This document shows, one piece after another, positions 1 through 6,407 of a DNA stretch of 8,815 nucleotides. Numbering within the stretch: the first letter of the stretch is position 1; the number at the start of each line of letters is the position of its first letter. Location: positions 1 to 8,815 of the forward strand of contig JBGOUY010000187.1 of NCBI GenBank assembly GCA_041477795.1. The letters are read 5' to 3'. The DNA is from DATFMP01 sp041477795. GTDB taxonomy: Bacteria; SAR324; JACQKK01. The notes under the pieces were generated by a model, which was given only the letters and a program-made list of their open reading frames with translations, searched no databases and had not been told where the DNA came from. The position numbers and the translations under genes are program-made.

Positions 1-1470
1 AACATCGTGACGCCGGAGATGGTGACCGCCATGGCGCCCAATCCGGTCATCTTCGCCCTGGCCAATCCGGTGCCCGAGATCAGCTACCCGGCGGCCAAGG
101 AAGCCCGGCCCGACGCCATCATCGCCACCGGCCGCTCGGACTTCCCCAACCAGGTCAACAACGTGCTGTGCTTCCCGTTCATCTTCCGCGGCGCGCTGGA
201 CGTGCAGGCGCGGGAGATCAACGAGGCCATGAAGCTGGCCGCCGTGCGCGCCCTGGCCCAGCTCGCCAAGGAGGACACGCCGGACGAGGTGCTGATCGCC
301 TACGGGCTCAAGTCCCTGCGCTACGGGCGCGACTACCTGATCCCCACGCCCTTCGACCCGCGCGTGCTGCTGTACGTGGCGCCGGCCGTGGCCCAGGCCG
401 CGATCGATTCGGGCGTGGCCCGCATCAAGAGCCTGGACCTGGACGCCTACCGCGACCGCCTCGCCTCCAGCCAGAGCGTGACGCAGGAGACCGCCCGGCG
501 CATCATGCGGCGCGCCCGGCGCTCGGAAAAGAAGCGCGTGGTCTTCCCCGAATCGCGCAACGAGACCATCCTGCGCGCGTGCCAGCTCATCACGCAGGAG
601 CGCATCGCCAGCCCGATCCTGATCGGCGACGACAAGCGCATCCGCGAGCGGGCCGAGGAGCTGCGCGTGTCGCTGGAGAGCGTGGAGATCCTGGACAACC
701 GTCAATCGCCGCTGCTGCGCGGCTTCAGCGATGAGCTCTACGATGCGCGCAAGCGCAAGGGGCTCCTCGAGAACCAGGCGCGCCTGATCATGGAGCGCCC
801 GGTGGAGTTCGCGCTGATGATGGTGCGCACGGGGCACGCGGACAGCTTCGTGGGCGGCATCACGCGCACCTACCCGGAGATCATCCGCCCCGCGCTGGAG
901 ATCGTGGGCATCCGCGACGGCGTGCAGAGCGTGGCCGGCTTCTACATCATGCTGTACCGCGACCGCACGCTGTTCCTGGCGGACACGACCGTCAACATGA
1001 ACCCGGCGCCCGCCGTGCTCGCCGACATCGCCATCAACACGGCCCAGGCCGCGCGCTTCTTCGGGCAGGTGCCCAAGGTGGCCTTCCTCTCCTATTCGAA
1101 CTTCGGCTCGGTGCGCAATCCGGACCTGGAGCGCATCGGCGAAGCGCTCAAGCTCGTGCGCCAGCGCGAGCCCGGGCTGATGGTGGACGGGGAGATGCAG
1201 GCGCACTACGCGGTCAATCCCGCGCTGCGCCAGCAGCACTATCCCTTCTCCGACCTGCACGGCGCGGCCAACGTGCTGATCTTCCCCAACCTGCACGCCG
1301 CCAACATCGGCTATCGCCTGCTCTCCGAGCTGAGCGAGGGCGAGATCATCGGCCCCATCCTCACCGGGATGCGCCAGCCCATCGGCGTGCTCTCGCAGGA
1401 ATCCCTCGTGCAGGACGTGGTCAACATGACCGCGCTCAGCGTGGTCGAGGCCGAGGAAGGCGTGATCTAG
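1..1470 (+). CDS. maeB: NADP-type malic enzyme with C-terminal phosphotransacetylase-like domain (MaeB family), 5'-truncated by window edge
   Basis: Oxidative decarboxylation of malate to pyruvate with reduction of NAD(P), in the cytosol. The reading frame is open from base 1, so the true start lies outside; 489 residues are visible. Residues 1-150 are the end of the malic enzyme NAD-binding domain (FALANP, ATGRSDFPNQVNNV, GRDYLIPTPFDPR). From about residue 157 to the end is a phosphotransacetylase-like domain (VVFPESRNETILRA, GHADSFVGG, TVNMNPAP, VDGEMQAHYA, NVLIFPNLHAANIGY). Aligning residue 1 with N266 of the downstream paralogue suggests about 265 residues are missing, giving roughly 755 in total, the usual MaeB length. 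In characterised MaeB proteins this domain is regulatory (acetyl-CoA sensing) rather than a working acetyltransferase. Here the Pta-type LSRG segment reads LSQE, which fits loss of catalysis; this comparison is from memory. Cofactor preference cannot be decided. No start or promoter is visible. Confidence 0.95.
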   Translation, partial: NIVTPEMVTAMAPNPVIFALANPVPEISYPAAKEARPDAIIATGRSDFPNQVNNVLCFPFIFRGALDVQAREINEAMKLAAVRALAQLAKEDTPDEVLIAYGLKSLRYGRDYLIPTPFDPRVLLYVAPAVAQAAIDSGVARIKSLDLDAYRDRLASSQSVTQETARRIMRRARRSEKKRVVFPESRNETILRACQLITQERIASPILIGDDKRIRERAEELRVSLESVEILDNRQSPLLRGFSDELYDARKRKGLLENQARLIMERPVEFALMMVRTGHADSFVGGITRTYPEIIRPALEIVGIRDGVQSVAGFYIMLYRDRTLFLADTTVNMNPAPAVLADIAINTAQAARFFGQVPKVAFLSYSNFGSVRNPDLERIGEALKLVRQREPGLMVDGEMQAHYAVNPALRQQHYPFSDLHGAANVLIFPNLHAANIGYRLLSELSEGEIIGPILTGMRQPIGVLSQESLVQDVVNMTALSVVEAEEGVI

Positions 1471-1506
1471 CCGGGGCCGCGCGGCCGTCCGACTGGCCAA
1501 TTGCAT

Positions 1507-1550
1507 GCCGGCCGGCCGGGTGCGCCGGTGGAGCGCCGGCGGCTGCTTTT
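1507..1550 (+). terminator. possible weak intrinsic terminator after maeB
   Basis: About 40 bases after the first malic enzyme stop, GCCGGCCGG can pair with CCGGCGGC (1536-1543) with one bulged G, and the stem is followed by TGCTTTT (1544-1550). The T-run is short and the region is so GC-rich that chance pairing is likely. If real, it separates the two malic enzyme transcripts. Confidence 0.3.
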
Positions 1551-1650
1551 CCCCGTGCCGTCCTCGCGGCGAAAGCGTACTATCAGTCATTATCGTGCGC
1601 AGGTTGGGGTGCATGTACCGGCGACGGGTGTGCTCGCGGCGCCGGACTAT

Positions 1651-1658
1651 GAGGGGAG
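1651..1658 (+). promoter_or_regulatory. Shine-Dalgarno site deciding the start of the second malic enzyme
   Basis: GAGGGGAG lies 8 bases before ATG 1667. The frame is also open upstream, with other starts at 1505, 1613 and 1649, but those lack such a site. Starting at 1667 gives the family N-terminus (ALDYHRLPRPGKIEV) without extra residues. Confidence 0.65.
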
Positions 1659-1666
1659 TCCCGGCT

Positions 1667-2950
1667 ATGTTGGCAAAGCTGGATAAGGAGGCGCTGGACT
1701 ACCATCGCCTGCCCAGACCGGGCAAGATCGAAGTGCGGGCCACCAAGCCCCACGCCACGCAACACGACCTCACGCTCGCCTATTCGCCGGGGGTCGCGAC
1801 GCCCTGCCTGGACATCGCCAAGGACGCCGCGCTCGCCTACGACTACACGATCAAAGGCAACCTGGTCGGCGTCATCTCCAACGGCACGGCCGTGCTGGGG
1901 CTGGGCAACATCGGGGCCCAGGCCGCCAAGCCCGTGATGGAGGGCAAGGGACTGCTCTTCAAGATCTTCGCCAACATCAACGTGTTCGATCTGGAGGTGG
2001 CGGAGACCGACCCGGTCAAGTTCGTCGAGGTGGTCAAGACGCTGGGGCCCACGTTCGGCGGGATCAACCTGGAGGACATCAAGGCGCCGGAGTGCTTCTA
2101 CATCGAGTCCGAGCTGAAGCGCCTGATGGACATCCCGGTCTTCCACGACGACCAGCACGGCACGGCCATCATCACCGGCGCCGCGCTGCTCAACGCGCTG
2201 GAGCTGGCCGGCAAGCGCCCCGAGGACGTGCGCGTGGTCTTCGCCGGCGCGGGCGCGGCGGGCATCGCCACCGCCAAGTTCTATCTGACGCTGGGCGTGC
2301 AGCGCAGCCACATCCTGATGACGGACAGCCGCGGCGTGATCTACCAGGGCCGCGACAAGAAGATGGAGCCCAACAAGGCGCTCTTTGCGGCCGATACGCA
2401 GGCGCGCACCCTGGCCGACGCGGTCAAGGGCGCGGACGTGTTCATCGGCCTCTCGCAGCCCAACATCCTCACGCCCGCGATGCTGAAGACCATGGGGCGC
2501 GACCCCGTCGTGTTCGCGCTGGCCAATCCGAACCCGGAAATCGCCTACCCTCTGGCCCGCCAGACGCGCCCCGACGCCCTGATCGCCACCGGGCGCTCGG
2601 ACTTCCCCAACCAGGTGAACAACGTGCTGGCCTTCCCGTTCATCTTCCGCGGCGCCCTGGACGTGCGGGCGCGGGAGATCAACGAGGCGATGAAGATGGC
2701 CGCCTGCCAGGCCCTGGCGCAACTGGCGCGGGAGGATACGCCGGACGAGGTGCTGAAGGCCTACGGCGTGCCGTCCATGAAGTTCGGGCGCGACTACCTC
2801 ATTCCCACGCCCTTCGATCCGCGCGTGCTGCTCAAGGTCGCGCCCGCCGTGGCGCAGGCCGCCATCGACACGGGCGTGGCGCGCGTGAAGTCGCTGGACA
2901 TGGCGGCGTACCGCAAGCAGCTCGCCGCCACGGCCGCCGCCGGCGCCTGA
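1667..2950 (+). CDS. malic enzyme, stand-alone form without phosphotransacetylase domain
   Basis: Malate to pyruvate plus CO2 with NAD(P) reduction, cytosolic. The protein is 427 residues with a full malic enzyme fold. The N-terminal domain has ALDYHRLPRPGKIEV (9-23) and LAYSPGVA (37-44) with the probable catalytic Tyr39. It also has the probable catalytic Lys94 in MEGKGLLFK, metal-site residues E136/D137 (NLEDI) and D161/D162 (HDDQHGT). The Rossmann loop GAGAAGIA is at 194-201 and TDSRG at 219-223. FALANPNPE and ATGRSDFPNQVNNV follow, and the protein ends after KSLDMAAYRKQLA. It stops where the upstream paralogue continues into the phosphotransacetylase domain, so it is about the length of bacterial single-domain malic enzymes rather than a broken copy. 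It starts 196 bases after the upstream malic enzyme and was chosen on the ribosome site at 1651-1658. Whether it uses NAD or NADP cannot be read reliably. Confidence 0.95.
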   Translation: MLAKLDKEALDYHRLPRPGKIEVRATKPHATQHDLTLAYSPGVATPCLDIAKDAALAYDYTIKGNLVGVISNGTAVLGLGNIGAQAAKPVMEGKGLLFKIFANINVFDLEVAETDPVKFVEVVKTLGPTFGGINLEDIKAPECFYIESELKRLMDIPVFHDDQHGTAIITGAALLNALELAGKRPEDVRVVFAGAGAAGIATAKFYLTLGVQRSHILMTDSRGVIYQGRDKKMEPNKALFAADTQARTLADAVKGADVFIGLSQPNILTPAMLKTMGRDPVVFALANPNPEIAYPLARQTRPDALIATGRSDFPNQVNNVLAFPFIFRGALDVRAREINEAMKMAACQALAQLAREDTPDEVLKAYGVPSMKFGRDYLIPTPFDPRVLLKVAPAVAQAAIDTGVARVKSLDMAAYRKQLAATAAAGA

Positions 2951-3012
2951 TCCGGAGCGGATGCAACCTCGTGTGGGTTCCACCTCCGCTTGTGCCGCGT
3001 GAAGGGGGTGCT

Positions 3013-3093
3013 GGGGCCAGCGCTGAGGGCTTGCCCGAAGCGCCAACGGCTCTGGCCCCGCCGGAGGGCCTGGCTGAGCGCAGTCGAAGGGTG
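3013..3093. repeat. REP-like structured intergenic sequence
   Basis: In the gap after the malic enzyme, GGGGCCAG (3013-3020) and CTGGCCCC (3052-3059) form a perfect 8-bp stem around a GC-rich interior that can itself fold (GCGC at 3020-3023 region with GCGC near 3040). Next to it, CTGAGCGCAGTCGAAGGGTG (3074-3093) resembles the CTGAGCG..GTCGAAGGG type of short intergenic repeat seen in many high-GC bacteria. Only one copy is in the window, so calling it a dispersed repeat rests on memory of that motif. Confidence 0.45.
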
Positions 3094-3100
3094 GGGGTCT

Positions 3101-3129
3101 GGAGGAGGGCGGCAGCGCCTTCCTCCTCC
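3101..3129. terminator. hairpin between convergent genes, probable bidirectional terminator
   Basis: GGAGGAGG (3101-3108) pairs perfectly with CCTCCTCC (3122-3129), and the enclosed 13 bases can extend the stem by a GGC/GCC pairing. It lies 8 bases beyond the rtcB stop (minus strand) and about 150 bases beyond the malic enzyme stop (plus strand). There is no T-run on either side, so intrinsic termination is uncertain. Confidence 0.4.
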
Positions 3130-3137
3130 GGCGCCGT

Positions 3138-4568
3138 TCAGCCCTTGACGCAGATGACGGGCGTGAGGCGGGCCACCTTGGCCGACAGGCCGGCGTGGTG
3201 GGCGGCGTCCACCACGGCGCCGACGTCCTTGTAGGCCCCGGGCGCTTCCTCGGCCACGCCGCGCGGGGACTGGCTGCGAATGAGGATGCCGCGCTGGGCC
3301 AGATCGTCCACCACCGCACGTCCGTGCCAGGTCTTGCTGGCCTGGCGGCGGCTCATGCGGCGCCCGGCGCCGTGGCAGGAGGATGAGAAGCTCAGCGCCT
3401 CGGCCTGCGTCGTGCCGGCCAGCACGTAGGAGGCGGTGCCCATGCTGCCGCCGATCAGCACCGGCTGGCCGAAGGGCTGCAAGTCCGCGGGCAGCTCCGC
3501 GTGGCCGGGGCCGAAGGCGCGCGTGGCGCCCTTGCGATGCACGAACAGCTCGCGCGGCGTGCCGTCCACGGTGTGCCGCTCCAGCTTGCAGGTGTTGTGG
3601 GAGACGTCGTAGAGCACCTCCAGCGCGGCACGCGGCAGCACGCGCGCGAAGACCTCGCGCGTCAGGTGCGTGAGGATCTGCCGGTTGGCCAGGGCGCAAT
3701 TGATGCCCGCGCGCATGGCGCCCAGGTACGCCTCGCCCACCGCCGAGCGCAGGGGGGCGCAGGCCAGCTCGCGCTCGGGCAGCGCGATGCCGTGCTCCGC
3801 CGCGGCGACGGCCATGCTGCGCAGGAACTCCGTGCCGATCTGGTGCCCCAGGCCGCGCGAGCCGCAGTGGATGCTCACCACCACGTCGCCCACCCGCAGG
3901 CCGAAGCCGGCGGCGATGCGCGCGTCGAAGAGCTCCGCCACCGCCTGCACCTCCAGGTAGTGGTTGCCCGAGCCCAGCGTGCCCATCTCGGCCTTCTGGC
4001 GCTCGCGGGCGCGGGGGGAGACCTGCGAGGTGTCCGCGCCGGCCATGCAGCCGCGCTCCTCGGTGCGCTCCAGGTCCGCCCGCTCGCCCCAGCCGCGCCC
4101 CAGCGCCCAGCGCGCGCCGCCGGCCAGCATGGCGGACATCTCCCGCTCGTCCAGCACGATCTGCCCGCGGCTGCCCACGCCGGCCGGGATGCGGGCGTAG
4201 AGCGCGTCCGCGAGGCGCTCCTGCACGGCCAGCACGTCCTCCAGCGTCAGCCCCGTGCGCAGCGTGCGCACGCCGCAGGAGATGTCGAAGCCCACGCCCC
4301 CGGCGGAGACCACCCCGCCCTGCGCCGCGTCGAAGGCCGCCACCCCGCCGATGGGGAAGCCGTAACCCCAGTGCGCGTCCGGCATGGCGTAGGACGCCAC
4401 GACGATGCCCGGCAGCGCCGCCACGTTGGTCACCTGCTCGTAGACCTTCTCGTCCATCTCGCGCAGCAGGGCCTCGTCCGCGAAGATCACGGCCGGCACG
4501 CGCATGCGCCCCTGCGGCTCCACCCGCCACTCGTGCGGCGAGACCTGCGTGAAGCGCGACGGATCCAT
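3138..4568 (-). CDS. rtcB: RNA-splicing ligase RtcB
   Basis: GTP- and manganese-dependent ligase joining RNA 2',3'-cyclic phosphate or 3'-phosphate ends to 5'-hydroxyl ends, in RNA repair or tRNA ligation; cytosolic. It is 476 residues, full family length, with no intein. Visible motifs: GYGFPIGGVAAFD (68-80), GVGFDISCGVR with metal ligands D95 and C98 (91-101), GSGNHYLEV with N202 and H203 (199-207), IHCGSRGLGHQIG with H234 (233-245), DVSHN with H324 (321-325), GGSMGTASYVLAG (373-385), SSCHGAGRRMSR with H399 as the expected guanylylated histidine (396-407), and C-terminal VKG with K475. All expected catalytic residues are present. ATG 4568 is preceded by GGAGGGAG at good spacing. It lies 89 bases downstream of archease on the same strand, a classic functional pair. 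No RtcR-type regulator or RtcA cyclase is in the window. Confidence 0.97.
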   Translation of the reverse strand: MDPSRFTQVSPHEWRVEPQGRMRVPAVIFADEALLREMDEKVYEQVTNVAALPGIVVASYAMPDAHWGYGFPIGGVAAFDAAQGGVVSAGGVGFDISCGVRTLRTGLTLEDVLAVQERLADALYARIPAGVGSRGQIVLDEREMSAMLAGGARWALGRGWGERADLERTEERGCMAGADTSQVSPRARERQKAEMGTLGSGNHYLEVQAVAELFDARIAAGFGLRVGDVVVSIHCGSRGLGHQIGTEFLRSMAVAAAEHGIALPERELACAPLRSAVGEAYLGAMRAGINCALANRQILTHLTREVFARVLPRAALEVLYDVSHNTCKLERHTVDGTPRELFVHRKGATRAFGPGHAELPADLQPFGQPVLIGGSMGTASYVLAGTTQAEALSFSSSCHGAGRRMSRRQASKTWHGRAVVDDLAQRGILIRSQSPRGVAEEAPGAYKDVGAVVDAAHHAGLSAKVARLTPVICVKG

Positions 4569-4657
4569 GGGACTCCCTCCGGAACAACGGGGCCGGCCGG
4601 CCAGGGGCCCGCAGCCAGCCGCGCGGCGCGCGCGTCAGCCTGCCGTGGCAGCGGCGC

Positions 4658-5104
4658 CTACACGTCCACCACGCACTGGGCGACCCAGGTGTGGTCCTCC
4701 CGCTCCACGCGCAGGGCGGTGTACGTGGCGCCCTTGACCTCCACGGCCGGAATTTCGGCCAGGGACGCGAGCGGCTCGCCCCAGGCTTCGCCTTCCATGC
4801 GGCGGCCCGTCGGCCAATCCTCGTCCATGTGCACGGCGTAGCGCGCGAAGACCATGCGCCGCACGTCCATCTCGTAGATCAGCGCATTGAGCCAGTCCAC
4901 CAGCAGCAGCTCGTCGTCCGGGGCCTCGCAGACGATGGGCACGCGCACGGTGGGCTTGACGCTGCTAGGGTCGACCAGCACGGCCGTGAGGGCCAGGCCG
5001 GCCTGCTCGAAGGCCGCGGAGCGGGTGGGGCCGCAACCGCGGATGCCGATGTCCGCCGCGTGCTCGAAGTGCTCCCAGCGGCTCCCCCGCGATCCTTGCG
5101 CCAT
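4658..5104 (-). CDS. archease, RtcB-activating protein
   Basis: Small protein that speeds guanylylation of RtcB and allows multiple turnover. It is 148 residues, typical for the family. Visible signatures: FEHAADIGIRGCG near the N-terminus (13-25, with H15 and D18), AFEQAGLAL (31-39), ELLLVDWLNALIYEMD (65-80), VKGATYTALRV (123-133) and a C-terminal acidic VVDV with D147 as likely metal ligand. The frame is open further upstream to 5353. ATG 5104 is chosen because AAGGA sits 7 bases ahead of it, and because an earlier start would overlap the divergent oxidoreductase gene and add a low-complexity extension. It is first in a two-gene unit with rtcB, transcribed from the 5105-5321 gap. Confidence 0.93.
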   Translation of the reverse strand: MAQGSRGSRWEHFEHAADIGIRGCGPTRSAAFEQAGLALTAVLVDPSSVKPTVRVPIVCEAPDDELLLVDWLNALIYEMDVRRMVFARYAVHMDEDWPTGRRMEGEAWGEPLASLAEIPAVEVKGATYTALRVEREDHTWVAQCVVDV

Positions 5105-5321
5105 CCCCTCGTCCTTGTCGTGTCCGGCGATTGTGAGGTGCGGCGGGCGTCGCTGCCGGCCTCCTTCCACTGTAGCATCGGCGGGGGCGGCTGTGCGACG
5201 CGCCGTGCGGGGCTGCCGGCCGGGCGCCGGGCATGACCGCGGGCCCGCGGCCGTGGTAGGGAAGCGGACTGGGCGCGCCAGGCGCCCACACGGGCCCGCC
5301 ACCCTACCCTCCAGGAGCGCC
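5105..5321. promoter_or_regulatory. divergent intergenic region between archease and the oxidoreductase
   Basis: This 217-base gap separates two divergent genes and must hold the archease-rtcB promoter and probably the oxidoreductase promoter. I cannot pick convincing -35/-10 pairs or a -24/-12 sigma-54 element in it. AGGAG (5313-5317) is the ribosome site of the oxidoreductase. Confidence 0.5.
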
Positions 5322-6359
5322 ATGGGACTCAAGATCGGCATCATCCTCAACAACCAGTTCCGCCCGGACGACGACCCGGTCTCCGCGCTGGAGGAGCAGT
5401 ACCTGATGGTGCGCCACGCGCGGGACAGGGGCTGGGACAGCGTGCTGATCTCCCAGCACTACCTGCCGGAGGGCAACGCGATCATGCTGCAGCAGGTGCC
5501 GCTGCTGGCGCGGCTGCAGGCCGAGGCGGGCGAGCTGGCCCTGGGCGTGGCGATCTTCCTGCTGAACCTGCACAACCCGGTCTACACCGCCGAGACGATG
5601 GCCACGCTGGACATCATCGCGCGGGGCCGGCTCATCTTCGGCATCGGGCTGGGCTACCGCGACCTGGAGTTCGACGCCTTCAACGTGCCCAAGGGCCAGC
5701 GCGTCCAGCGCTTCGAGGAGTACCTGGCGCTGATCAAGCGGCTCTGGAGCGGCGCGACGGTGAGCGCCGAAGGGCCGTGGGGGCGGCTGGACCAGGTGCG
5801 CCTGAAGCTGCTGCCCGTGCAGCGCCCGCACCCGCCGATCTGGTTCGCGGCCAACCACGACAATGCCGTGCGCCGCGCGGCGCGCCTGGGGGACTGCTGG
5901 TACATCAATCCCCACGCCACGCTGGAAACCAACCGGCGCCAGATGGGCCTGTTCGTGGCGGAGCGCCGCGCCAGTGGCCTGCCCATGCCGGCCGAAGTGC
6001 CCTGCCGCAAGGAGATCTTCTGCGGCCGCAACCGGCGCGAGGCGCTGGCGATGGTCGGCCCGTACCTGGCGGAAAAGTACCGCCTCTACGCCGCGTGGGG
6101 CCAGGAGAAGGCCATGCCGGCCGACGAGAAGCTGGACCAGCCCTTCGAGGAACTGGCCAAGGAGCGCTTCGTGATCGGCTCGCCGGAGGAGTGCTACGAG
6201 CAGCTGCGGCCCTACTGGGAGGAGCTGGGCGTGACGCACTTCGTCTTCCGCACGCACTTCATCGGCATGCCCATCAGCCACGCCCTGCACAGCATGCGCA
6301 TGATCTCCAGCGAGCTGCTGCCCAAACTGCGCCAGGTGCGGCCCAAAGCGCTGGCGTAG
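5322..6359 (+). CDS. LLM-class (luciferase-like) flavin-dependent oxidoreductase
   Basis: Predicted soluble TIM-barrel monooxygenase or oxidoreductase using reduced FMN or F420; the substrate cannot be read from the sequence. It is 345 residues, the normal family length. The family signature runs from HNPVYTAETMATLD (84-97) through ARGRLIFGIGLGYRDLEF (100-117), then GQRVQRFEEYLALIKRLW (125-142). PPIWFAANHDNAVRRAARLGDCW (171-193) matches the usual flavin-binding barrel segment. The C-terminal half has GSPEECYEQLRPY (286-298) and THFVFR. ATG 5322 has AGGAG 4-5 bases ahead and gives a strand-first N-terminus (MGLKIGIIL). The upstream open frame back to 4887 only mirrors the archease gene. It stands alone: divergent from archease and convergent with the cytochrome gene. 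No F420 or FMN reductase partner is adjacent. Confidence 0.9.
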   Translation: MGLKIGIILNNQFRPDDDPVSALEEQYLMVRHARDRGWDSVLISQHYLPEGNAIMLQQVPLLARLQAEAGELALGVAIFLLNLHNPVYTAETMATLDIIARGRLIFGIGLGYRDLEFDAFNVPKGQRVQRFEEYLALIKRLWSGATVSAEGPWGRLDQVRLKLLPVQRPHPPIWFAANHDNAVRRAARLGDCWYINPHATLETNRRQMGLFVAERRASGLPMPAEVPCRKEIFCGRNRREALAMVGPYLAEKYRLYAAWGQEKAMPADEKLDQPFEELAKERFVIGSPEECYEQLRPYWEELGVTHFVFRTHFIGMPISHALHSMRMISSELLPKLRQVRPKALA

Positions 6360-6372
6360 GCGCGGCCGGTGG

Positions 6373-6391
6373 CCCCCGCGCGGGGCGGGGG
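6373..6391. terminator. GC hairpin between convergent genes
   Basis: CCCCCGC (6373-6379) and GCGGGGG (6385-6391) form a 7-bp stem with a 5-base loop in the 48-base gap between the oxidoreductase stop and the cytochrome stop. There is no T-run. The position suits termination in either direction, but the call is weak given the local base composition. Confidence 0.35.
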
Positions 6392-6407
6392 AGCGCACCC
6401 CGCGCCG

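Noticed and set aside
1578..1593. TACTAT / CATTAT as -10 boxes upstream of the second malic enzyme
   Set aside because: No acceptable -35 box at 16-18 bases; such AT-rich hexamers are weak evidence on their own.
1583..3319. Long open frame on the minus strand across the second malic enzyme and into rtcB
   Set aside because: Arg/Ala/His-rich translation typical of an antisense shadow in high-GC DNA; it lies opposite a certain malic enzyme gene.
2794..4841. Long open frames overlapping rtcB on both strands (minus 2794-4587, plus 3501-4841)
   Set aside because: Low-complexity Arg/Gly/Ala translations with no family resemblance; rtcB fully explains the region.
5304..6398. Open frame antisense to the flavin oxidoreductase
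   Set aside because: Composition-driven shadow with no ribosome site and no recognisable motifs.
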